From NCBI RefSeq assembly GCF_000170835.1, contig NZ_ABCP01000033.1, forward strand, positions 1-39,684: a stretch of 39,684 nt of DNA. The letters are read 5' to 3'. Under the pieces are notes generated by a model that saw only the letters and a list, made by a program, of their open reading frames with translations, searched no databases and had not been told where the DNA came from. Positions 32,837 through 39,684 of the stretch are shown one piece after another (position 1 is the first letter of the stretch; each line of letters opens with the position of its first letter). This DNA comes from Marinobacter algicola DG893. Its GTDB lineage: Bacteria; Pseudomonadota; Gammaproteobacteria; Pseudomonadales; Oleiphilaceae. The position numbers and the translations under genes are program-made.

Positions 32837-34165
32837 ATGCGCCGTCCGGTCAAAGCCGATGTTATGCCCTGGCTCGCCCGTGCCCTTTCCAGTGCGCCCC
32901 GATATTCCCTGCAACGATGCCTTCACAACATACGGGCAAAGGCGCGGGGTGAGAGCGATCTTGTCCAGGTGTTCGTAAACCCCCGAGACCCATTTGGGCT
33001 GCCCCTGTTGCAGGCGCTTATCCAGCTACGGGAACGTTTTTATGTGCGTTTCCAGCTCCATACTGTCTGGCAACTGGACGACGATATATACCCTGAGCCG
33101 GCTCTCTGGCGCACCTGGGCGCAACAGGACGCCACAAGGCTCGCACAACTATACGGCTTCACGCCTCCAGACCGGCCGACGGCGCCCTCCGAGACCGAAC
33201 TGACGACAGCCACGGCCCGTCTGCTCAATACAGAGAAAACCGGTGAAGGGCTGATAACCGCCGTGCGTGTGCTGGAAAATCTATGGCATTCACATTCTGG
33301 CTCGCCACCGGACACAACGCCCGCAAGGTATGACCACGCACAGCTGTCCGAGAATGAACGGTTGCTCCGAAGACTAGGGCACTATCAAGGCAGCATGACG
33401 AGGTACCTGGGTGAATGGTTCTGGGGCGTGGACCGCCTGGATCATCTTGAGCGGCGTCTAAACGAACAGGGACTGAACCGGGACGTCCCCGATGCGGTCC
33501 TTTTCACGCGCACATGGTCCGATTTGATGAGCAGCGGCCCCAGCCCGGCTGACGGCCATCGAGCGACCACCACCCTTGAGGTCTTCTTTTCCATCCGCAG
33601 CCCATACTCCTATCTGGGCCTGGAGCGAGCAGTCCAGTTGGCCAAGGCGTGGAATATTCCTCTTCAATTGAGACCGGTTCTGCCCATGTTGATGCGCGGG
33701 CAGTCGGTACCGGATGCCAAAAAGTGGTACATCTTCCACGACACCAAAAGGGAGGCCAACAAACTGGGCATTCCGTATGGTTTCGTCGCCGATCCTTTGG
33801 GGCCGGGCGTGGAAAGATGCTATGCCTTGTTCGAATACGCCCGCTCACTCGGTCGCGAGACCGACTACATGCTGGCCTACGCCAGGGCCGTCAATGCCGA
33901 AGCATCGCTCGAAACCGATGCCGGTCTGAAAGTATCGTCGAACGAGCCGGCTGGACTGCAGAAAGCCAAGGCTTTATTGAACGATCAAAGCTGGCGTGAG
34001 TGGGCGGAGAACAACCGCAAAGCCATGTATGACTGCGGGCTATGGGGCGTTCCCAGCTTCCGTTACGGGGAGGTCAGCTGTTGGGGGCAGGATCGGTTGT
34101 GGGTGATCGAAAAGAGCATCGTCGCGGCTACCGCGACTCTCAATAAACGCCAAGGGCGCGTATGA
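32837..34165 (+). CDS. Tandem DsbA-fold protein, HCCA isomerase-like
   Basis: A 442-residue protein that appears to contain two thioredoxin/DsbA-fold units. The C-terminal unit (from ~250) is like 2-hydroxychromene-2-carboxylate isomerase and GST-kappa: FFSIRSPYSYLGLERAVQLAKAW, then GIPYGFVADPLGPGVERCYALFEYAR, and WGVPSFRYGEVSCWGQDRL with the cis-proline VPS/F motif. The N-terminal unit opens VFVNPRDPFGLPLLQALIQL and is more divergent. No CxxC is in the active-site position, so it is not a disulfide oxidase; it probably uses glutathione. It is 18 bases after the VTT gene. Fusion of two units is unusual, and the reaction is unknown. Confidence 0.8.
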   Translation: MRRPVKADVMPWLARALSSAPRYSLQRCLHNIRAKARGESDLVQVFVNPRDPFGLPLLQALIQLRERFYVRFQLHTVWQLDDDIYPEPALWRTWAQQDATRLAQLYGFTPPDRPTAPSETELTTATARLLNTEKTGEGLITAVRVLENLWHSHSGSPPDTTPARYDHAQLSENERLLRRLGHYQGSMTRYLGEWFWGVDRLDHLERRLNEQGLNRDVPDAVLFTRTWSDLMSSGPSPADGHRATTTLEVFFSIRSPYSYLGLERAVQLAKAWNIPLQLRPVLPMLMRGQSVPDAKKWYIFHDTKREANKLGIPYGFVADPLGPGVERCYALFEYARSLGRETDYMLAYARAVNAEASLETDAGLKVSSNEPAGLQKAKALLNDQSWREWAENNRKAMYDCGLWGVPSFRYGEVSCWGQDRLWVIEKSIVAATATLNKRQGRV

Positions 34166-34224
34166 TTACTCCATGCTCGTCCCAACTTGGGCGGTGAAGG
34201 CGACAAACTCTGGAAGGAGGTTCT

Positions 34225-34980
34225 ATGAAAACACTATTTATTCATTCGTTGATCATCGTATCCATGATGCTAAGTGCTCCGGTTCTTGCCCAAGGAGACC
34301 CCTTGAGAGTCGGAATGTCCGGCCAGTATTTCCCATTTACCTTTGTGGAGCAGGATAAGCTCAAGGGGTTTGAAGTTGATGTCATGAACGCTGTTGGCAA
34401 GGAAATGGGTCGTGAAATCCAGTACCAGACCGCCAACTTCTCCGGCCTGTTTGGCATGCTGGAATCCGGGCGCATCGACACCGTTGCCAACCAGATCACC
34501 ATCACCGAGGAGCGCCAGAAGGCCTACATTTTCAGCGAACCGTATGTCTATGACGGCGCTCAGGTAGTGACCAAAGAAGGCAACACCGAGGTCGAGAGTG
34601 TGGAAGATCTGAAGGGTAAAACCGTCGCGGTGAACCTGGGCTCCAACTTCGAGGCCCTGTTGCGGGAACTGCCCTATGCAGACGAGATCAACATCAAGAC
34701 CTATGAGAGCAATCTGGAGCGTGATACCGCTCTGGGGCGCGTGGACGCCTTCGTCATGGACCGGGTCAGTGCCAGCCAGATCATCAAGGAGAAGCCTCTG
34801 CCGCTGGAGCTCGCCGGCCCAACGTTCTCCCAGATCACCAACGCCTATCCGTTCCGCAACACCGAGGCCGGACAAGCGCTGCGGGATGAAGTCAACGCAG
34901 CCCTGACAATCCTGCGTGATAACGGAACCCTGGCCGCCATTTCAGAAAAGTGGTTCGGCACCGACATCACCCAGCCCTGA
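34225..34980 (+). CDS. Polar amino acid ABC transporter, substrate-binding protein
   Basis: A 251-residue protein with a signal peptide (hydrophobic residues 4-20, cleavage near VLAQG) and a family 3 solute-binding fold: LRVGMSGQYFPFTFVEQDKLKGFEVDVMNAVGKEMG and GLFGMLESGRIDTVANQITITEERQKAYIFSEPY. The family resemblance is to cystine and polar amino acid binding proteins (FliY/TcyJ). It captures its ligand in the periplasm for the permease and ATPase encoded downstream. GGAGG lies upstream of the ATG. Confidence 0.92.
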   Translation: MKTLFIHSLIIVSMMLSAPVLAQGDPLRVGMSGQYFPFTFVEQDKLKGFEVDVMNAVGKEMGREIQYQTANFSGLFGMLESGRIDTVANQITITEERQKAYIFSEPYVYDGAQVVTKEGNTEVESVEDLKGKTVAVNLGSNFEALLRELPYADEINIKTYESNLERDTALGRVDAFVMDRVSASQIIKEKPLPLELAGPTFSQITNAYPFRNTEAGQALRDEVNAALTILRDNGTLAAISEKWFGTDITQP

Positions 34981-35006
34981 GGGGCGCCACCAAGGGCTGA
35001 CTCGCT

Positions 35007-35681
35007 ATGGACGTGTTGAACGTCGAATACATGCTTGGGCTGGTACCTGTTTTGCTTGGGTACCTGCCCCTCACCCTGCAGCTGGCCGGCGTCGGGATGG
35101 TGCTGGCGCTGATCCTTGCCTGTCTGTTCGCCGTCGTCCGGGTGCTGCGCATCCCGGTGCTCAATCAGCTGACCATCGTGTTCATTTCCTTTTTCCGGGG
35201 CACGCCGCTGTTGGTTCAGTTGTTCCTGTTCTATTACGGCCTGCCACAACTGGTCAGCGCATTAACGGTCATAGACGGCATTACGGCGACCATCATGGGC
35301 CTGACCATGCATTTTTCGGCGTACATGGCGGAATCGATACGTGCCGCCATCGTGGGTGTGGACCGCAGCCAGACCGAAGCCGCCCTGTCGATCGGCATGA
35401 CCAACGGCCAGCTGATGCGCCGGATAGTGTTGCCCCAGGCCACACGTGTGGCGCTGCCTACGTTGATGAACTACTTCATCGACATGATCAAGGCCACCTC
35501 CCTGGCATTTACCCTGGGGGTTACCGAGCTGATGGGTGCCACCCAGAAAGAGGCCGCCGGCAGTTTCCTGTACTTCGAGGCCTTCATTGTTGCCGCCATC
35601 ATGTACTGGATCGTCGTTGAGATGCTCTCCAAGCTTCAGCACTACCTGGAAATCCGTCTGAACAAGGCCTACAGCCGATGA
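35007..35681 (+). CDS. Polar amino acid ABC transporter, permease
   Basis: A 224-residue HisM-type permease with five membrane helices. The EAA loop that docks the ATPase reads EAALSIGMTNGQLMRRIVLPQA. The C-terminal part (GVTELMGATQKEAAGSFLYFEAFIVAAIMYWIV) resembles cystine permeases (TcyL). Its last codons overlap the ATPase gene by four bases. The ATG at 35007 is 26 bases downstream of the binding-protein stop. Confidence 0.92.
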   Translation: MDVLNVEYMLGLVPVLLGYLPLTLQLAGVGMVLALILACLFAVVRVLRIPVLNQLTIVFISFFRGTPLLVQLFLFYYGLPQLVSALTVIDGITATIMGLTMHFSAYMAESIRAAIVGVDRSQTEAALSIGMTNGQLMRRIVLPQATRVALPTLMNYFIDMIKATSLAFTLGVTELMGATQKEAAGSFLYFEAFIVAAIMYWIVVEMLSKLQHYLEIRLNKAYSR

Positions 35682-36422
35682 TCAAGCTGGAATCACTGAG
35701 CAAACATTTTGGCAAAGCCGTGGTTCTCGACAGCATCGATCTCGCCATCGAAGAAGGTGAGATCGTGGTGATCATCGGTCCCTCAGGGACCGGAAAATCC
35801 ACCCTGTTGCGCTGCGTCAACTTTCTGGAACAACCCACCAAAGGCACCATGACCGTTGGCGACCTGACTGTAGATGTGAACCGCGCCAGCCGCGCAGACA
35901 TTCTCTCCATGCGCCGGCGAACCGCGTTTGTGTTCCAGAACTACGCCCTGTTCTCCAACAAGACCGCGTTGCAGAACATCGCCGAAAGGTTACTGGTGGT
36001 GGATCGCTGGCCAAAGGAAAAGGCTTACCAACGCGCCCGTGAAATACTCGAACAGATCGGCCTCGCCGACAAGGCAGATGCCTATCCGGCGTCCATGTCC
36101 GGCGGTCAGCAACAGCGGGTCGGTATCGGCCGTGCCATGGCGACGGGCGCGACGTCATCTGTTTGACGAGCCCACGTCGTCACTCGACCCCGAGTGGGTG
36201 GAGGAAGTGTTGGGGCTGATGAAGAAGCTGGCCTCGGAACGCCAGACCATGATGGTGGTTACCCACGAAATGTCCTTCGCGCGGGACGTGGCCGACCGTG
36301 TGATCTTTATCGACGGCGGTCGAATCGTGGAGCAGGGGCCACCCAGTGAGATTTTCCATAATCCCAAGGACCCACGAACCAAGGACTTTCTGAAGAAAAT
36401 CCTGGCCACCAACCCGGTATAA
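35678..36422 (+). pseudogene. Polar amino acid ABC transporter ATPase, frameshifted as sequenced
   Basis: The first 155 residues are a normal HisP/GlnQ-type ATPase: Walker A GPSGTGKSTLL, the Q-loop [14 protein letters not shown], and ABC signature [15 protein letters not shown]. At ~36145 the frame changes and a stop follows at 36164. In the next frame the protein resumes with Walker [20 protein letters not shown], the H-loop [15 protein letters not shown] and the normal C-terminus to 36422. Two one-base losses, one in a G-run near 36145-36147 and one in a C-pair near 36159, would restore a seamless [21 protein letters not shown]. Sequencing undercalls are more likely than a dead gene. Confidence 0.85.
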
Positions 36423-36448
36423 ACGACGGTCGGGCCGGCCAACACCGA

Positions 36449-37303
36449 TTATCGGAGTTCGGGAAAGTTGTCGGGTTTGTTAAGCGCCCAGTCGTAATCG
36501 ATGTACTCCAAAGCAGACGTTTGCGCGACACGACTCGCCACTGAATCATCCGCCCAGGCCCTGATAAACGCCTTTGGTGTGCCAGACGCTTCTTCGAAAT
36601 CCGTCGCATACCACTTGAACAGCTCGGTAACATACGCGGTATCAGCATCTATCCTCAGATGCCGATCCGTATTGAACGCACGCCGGGTATTCTCCGCCAA
36701 CAGGTTTTCCAGATTGTCTGCCGTATAGACAGTCTTTCGCAGTGGCGGACAACCAACGGACGCACAGTTCACCGCGAAATGCACCCGCGCGTCTTTCCAC
36801 CCTTTTTCTGCGTATTCCTCACCGAGGAGAATATCCTTCTCCATCTGATTCAGGCTGTATTCCTGTCCGCCTATCGCAAACTTTTCCCGGCCAAAAACAC
36901 TGTCCACAAAGGGATTGACGCGACCGCCGTAGTCCCACACCGAGTCAACGAGTTCGCCGTTCGGTCGCTCAGTCAGGATCTGGTCGATCATGAAGAAATT
37001 ATAGGCGTTGAGCCAGAAGGCGACAGATTCAGCCTCGCCCTCGAGGGAGCGGATGTCGAAATCTGCCAGGCGGTCACGCTGATCCGCCAACAGGCCGTCG
37101 GTCTGTGATGAGGCCAGGGCCGCCTCATAGTCAAATGCGGAAACCAGGCCACCCTCGGCCGTTGTCGATTCTGTCAGGTGCTGCGCTAACAGACGCTGAA
37201 ACGGGTCAAACGTTGCTTCATCGGCGGCAGCGGTCAGCGGCATGATTGCGACGAGCGTTATCAGGCACATCAATCGTCCAGGTTTGTTCACGTCACTCTC
37301 CAT
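36449..37303 (-). CDS. Secreted DUF547 domain protein
   Basis: A 284-residue protein with an N-terminal signal peptide (hydrophobic LMCLITLVAIMPLTAAA). The DUF547 core is clear: SVAFWLNAYNFFMIDQIL, and RVHFAVNCASVGCPPLRK with its conserved cysteines and asparagine. The start could be ATG at 37303 or GTG at 37291, the latter with GGAG six bases before it. DUF547 has no established biochemical function. It is divergent from the TonB receptor gene, with a shared intergenic region containing a Fur-like site. Confidence 0.85.
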   Translation of the reverse strand: MESDVNKPGRLMCLITLVAIMPLTAAADEATFDPFQRLLAQHLTESTTAEGGLVSAFDYEAALASSQTDGLLADQRDRLADFDIRSLEGEAESVAFWLNAYNFFMIDQILTERPNGELVDSVWDYGGRVNPFVDSVFGREKFAIGGQEYSLNQMEKDILLGEEYAEKGWKDARVHFAVNCASVGCPPLRKTVYTADNLENLLAENTRRAFNTDRHLRIDADTAYVTELFKWYATDFEEASGTPKAFIRAWADDSVASRVAQTSALEYIDYDWALNKPDNFPELR

Positions 37304-37372
37304 AGGTCTACAGGTTTCACGGGTCTACAGCTTTATCGCCTTTGTTCTTTCACCGACACGAAAGGCCGATCA

Positions 37373-37407
37373 TTGTTACAATGCAATTAGTATTGATAAT
37401 CGATTAC
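37373..37407 (+). promoter_or_regulatory. Promoter overlapped by Fur-like box, TonB receptor gene
   Basis: A sigma70-like promoter, TTGTTA (37373-37378), 16 bases, GATAAT (37395-37400), is overlapped by a 19-base site at 37389-37407 that matches the Fur consensus at about 12 of 19 positions, including the central TGATAATC. It lies ~55 bases before the receptor start, consistent with iron repression. The divergent DUF547 gene may share it. Confidence 0.55.
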
Positions 37408-37461
37408 ATTTAGTTTAGTTTCCGCATCGTGACGAAAAACAACCATCAGGTGCCAAGAACC

Positions 37462-39549
37462 ATGCTCAAACAACCCCACGCACTACGCTATTCCCTGATC
37501 CTCGCGCTTGGATGCGCCACAACCGCAACTGCTCAGGAAGGCACCGATCAGGCACCGCAATCCCTTGATACCCTTGAAGTAACCGCCACTCGCGGTCTCG
37601 ACTCCCTCAACGTTAACCCCGGTGCGGTCACCGTGGTTGACCGTGACGCTATCGACAAACAGTCCTCGTTGGGTGGCAACGTGGGCGATATTCTGGCCAA
37701 AACCGTTCCAGGCCTGTCGCCCTCCACCCATGGTTTAACCAGTGTGGCGCAGACGCTGCGTGGCCGAAACCTGTTCGTGCTGATCGACGGCATTCCCCAG
37801 ACCATCAGTCTGCGCGACGGCCTCCATTCCCTGAATTCCATTGACCCGTCGTCGATTGAACGCATTGAAGTTATCCGGGGTTCTAACGGTGTGTATGGCT
37901 TCGGTGGTACCGGCGGCATCATCAACATCATCACCCGCAAGAACGAGAAAGGCGCCCCCCTATACCGCACCGAACTGAATGGTGGTTTCTCCACCGAACA
38001 CATCAAGGACAGCGAACAATTCGGGCTATCCCAGAGCGTAATCGGTGGTAAAGGCGCCTTTGACTACCAGCTCCGAGGCTCCTATGAACAACGCGCTAAT
38101 TTCTTCGATGCCGATGGCGACCGTATTCCGCCGGACCCGAACGGCCAGGGTGGCATTGCCGACTCCCGCGAGTTCGACGTGCTGGCAAAGCTCGGCTTCG
38201 ACCTGGACGCCGACAAGCGCCTGGAACTGACCACCAGCTACTACGACATCAAGCAGGACACCAATTACGTCCTTGAAGCGGGCGTGTACGGCGAGCAGAA
38301 AACCCGCGCCGTCAAAGGCGACCCGGGTGGCAAGGATCAGGGCACTGAAAACCTGAACGTGAACCTGACCTACAGCGACCGGCAACTGTTCGGCGATACC
38401 TCACTGGGTGCGCAGCTGTATTATCGCGACTACATGACCCGATTCGGGTACTTCGCCACCTTCTATCCCGGCGGTGGACAGTCGCTGACCGAATCGGAGC
38501 GCATCGGCTCCCGTCTGGACTTTGAAACGCCGTTTGACGTCATGTCTGGCGCCAAGTTGCTCTGGGGCCTGGACACCCTGATGGAAACCACGGCCCAGCC
38601 CCTGGAAGACGGACGGACATTCGTACCTGAAATGGACCAGAACAGTGTGGCTCCGTTCCTGCAGGCGGAACTCCGGCTGGATCCCCAGTGGACCGTGAAC
38701 GCCGGTGTCCGCTACGAAAAATTCTGGTTCGAGGTGGACGACTACACCACGGTGTATGGCGCGGACGTCGAAGGCGGTGAGCTGGAGTACAGTGAAACGG
38801 TCTTCAATACCGGGGCCCGATACCAGGTGAACGATGTCTGGGCAGCAACCGCCAGCTTCTCCCAGGGCTTTACCGTACCGGAGATTGGTCGCACCCTACG
38901 CCAGCCCCAGCAGGGCACATCGCTGGATCAGATCCGTCCTGAGCCACAGGTGGTGGACAACTACGAGCTTGGCACCGAGGCAGTCTGGGATCGCGCCGAT
39001 CTTGCACTGACGCTGTTTTACAGCGAGTCGGAACTGGGAACCAGCCTTGCAGCGGCCAACGCCAATGAGCCCATTCCTGTGCTGCGCAGCCCTGAACGTA
39101 TCTACGGTTTCGAGGCAGAGCTCAACACCTATCCCACCCGCGACCTGAGCGCCGGCGGCACCTTTACCTGGATGGAAGGCAAAGTCGATTCTGACGATGA
39201 CGGCAGCTACGACACCTACCTTGCCGGCAACCGGATCTCACCACTCAAGCTCACTGGCTATGTGGAACACGACAGCACTGCGCGCTGGAGCAATCGCCTG
39301 CAGGCCATGGTCGTGGGTGATCGCGACCGCTTTAGCGGTAACGGTTTTGGCCAGGGCGAGGTGGAGTCCTTCACGGTTCTGGATCTGACCAGTACCTGGC
39401 GGACCGGCAACGGGGATATCACCCTGGCCATCAACAATCTGCTGAACGAAGACTACTTCCCGGTGATCTCACAGATCTACAATTTCAACACCCAGTACAC
39501 CACCGCACCCGGCCGATCTGTCATGGTCAGTTATGGGGTCGACTGGTAA
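37462..39549 (+). CDS. TonB-dependent siderophore receptor (IutA-like)
   Basis: A 695-residue outer-membrane receptor. ATG at 37462 is preferred (signal peptide LRYSLILALGCATTATAQ follows); a GTG at 37429 is alternative. A TonB box-like LDTLEVTATRG is followed by the plug (QTLRGRNLFVLIDGIPQ, IERIEVIRGSNGVYGFGGTGGIINIITRK) and the 22-strand barrel ending in an aromatic residue (YGVDW). The plug is closest in style to IutA and related hydroxamate/carboxylate siderophore receptors. It imports a ferric siderophore with TonB energy. The ligand is not determinable here; no siderophore synthesis genes are nearby. Confidence 0.92.
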   Translation: MLKQPHALRYSLILALGCATTATAQEGTDQAPQSLDTLEVTATRGLDSLNVNPGAVTVVDRDAIDKQSSLGGNVGDILAKTVPGLSPSTHGLTSVAQTLRGRNLFVLIDGIPQTISLRDGLHSLNSIDPSSIERIEVIRGSNGVYGFGGTGGIINIITRKNEKGAPLYRTELNGGFSTEHIKDSEQFGLSQSVIGGKGAFDYQLRGSYEQRANFFDADGDRIPPDPNGQGGIADSREFDVLAKLGFDLDADKRLELTTSYYDIKQDTNYVLEAGVYGEQKTRAVKGDPGGKDQGTENLNVNLTYSDRQLFGDTSLGAQLYYRDYMTRFGYFATFYPGGGQSLTESERIGSRLDFETPFDVMSGAKLLWGLDTLMETTAQPLEDGRTFVPEMDQNSVAPFLQAELRLDPQWTVNAGVRYEKFWFEVDDYTTVYGADVEGGELEYSETVFNTGARYQVNDVWAATASFSQGFTVPEIGRTLRQPQQGTSLDQIRPEPQVVDNYELGTEAVWDRADLALTLFYSESELGTSLAAANANEPIPVLRSPERIYGFEAELNTYPTRDLSAGGTFTWMEGKVDSDDDGSYDTYLAGNRISPLKLTGYVEHDSTARWSNRLQAMVVGDRDRFSGNGFGQGEVESFTVLDLTSTWRTGNGDITLAINNLLNEDYFPVISQIYNFNTQYTTAPGRSVMVSYGVDW

Positions 39550-39570
39550 ACGGCAGACTGGCAGGACCAC

Positions 39571-39604
39571 ATATAAGGCCGCTCAACGCGGCCTTATATC
39601 TTTT
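39571..39604. terminator. Strong intrinsic terminator, probably bidirectional
   Basis: Perfect 12-base arms (39571-39582, 39588-39599) with a 5-base loop are followed by CTTTT on the plus strand, 22 bases after the TonB receptor stop. On the minus strand the same hairpin contains the stop codon of the partial gene at the right edge. Confidence 0.8.
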
Positions 39605-39684
39605 ACCATCCAGCAAACCGACGCCGTAGGGCCCTCGTCCAGGTCCGCACAGGTGTCGACACGCACGACCTCCATCGTGCCGCA
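39583..39684 (-). CDS. C-terminal end of an unidentified gene, cut by right edge
   Basis: An open minus-strand frame of 33 codons enters from the right edge and stops with TGA in the loop of the terminator. It reads on as MEVVRVDTCADLDEGP and TASVCWMVKDIRPR. Third positions are G or C as often as in the neighbouring genes, which supports real coding. The piece is too short to name a family. Confidence 0.45.
   Translation of the reverse strand, partial: CGTMEVVRVDTCADLDEGPTASVCWMVKDIRPR

Overview
The window looks like chromosomal DNA of a marine or moderately halophilic gammaproteobacterium, most like Marinobacter or a close relative. This is inferred from the high GC content, the ectoine-type aspartokinase next to ectA and ectB, a TRAP transporter, and the style of the proteins; no marker gene here fixes the genus. 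I see no rRNA, tRNA, CRISPR array, insertion sequence or phage gene.

Region 1 (1-7646, minus strand): a catabolic cluster running AraC-type regulator, TRAP transporter (small membrane subunit, large membrane subunit, Tat-exported binding protein), glutamine-synthetase-like ligase, aldehyde dehydrogenase, and an iron-type alcohol dehydrogenase cut by the left edge. Together they suggest uptake of a small amine or amino alcohol, gamma-glutamylation, and stepwise oxidation of its alcohol end. Region 2 (7891-19258): mostly housekeeping genes, namely a COG3687-type hydrolase, a membrane diguanylate cyclase, an SDR dehydrogenase, an NfeD/SPFH pair, yfbR, an orphan periplasmic binding protein, a large AsmA/DUF748 protein, pdxH, tag and a DUF3429 membrane protein preceded by a possible 38-residue ORF.

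Region 3 (19283-23872, minus): ectA, ectB and the ectoine-specific aspartokinase from a clear sigma70-like promoter, followed by a group-2 sigma factor. The expected ectC (ectoine synthase) is missing between ectB and ask. Region 4 (23959-29661, minus): a radical SAM protein, a sodium:solute symporter and a phosphoesterase-fold protein with a degenerate metal site form a compact unit of unknown function. Upstream, behind its own terminator, is a fusion of a VTT (TVP38/DedA-type) membrane domain to a mercuric-reductase-like flavoprotein.

Region 5 (29881-34165, plus): an ECF sigma factor with a very small soluble zinc-finger anti-sigma, DoxX, a YiiX-type permuted NlpC/P60 protein, a stand-alone VTT protein and a tandem DsbA/HCCA-isomerase-fold protein. 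Region 6 (34225-36422): a polar amino acid (cystine-type) ABC transporter whose ATPase is frameshifted as sequenced. Region 7 (36449-39684): a DUF547 lipoprotein-like/secreted protein divergent from a probably Fur-controlled TonB-dependent siderophore receptor, a strong terminator, and the tail of another gene.

Five apparent one-base losses, all in short homopolymers (three in the alcohol dehydrogenase, two in the ABC ATPase), suggest sequencing undercalls rather than biology, and the reading of those two genes should be treated with caution.
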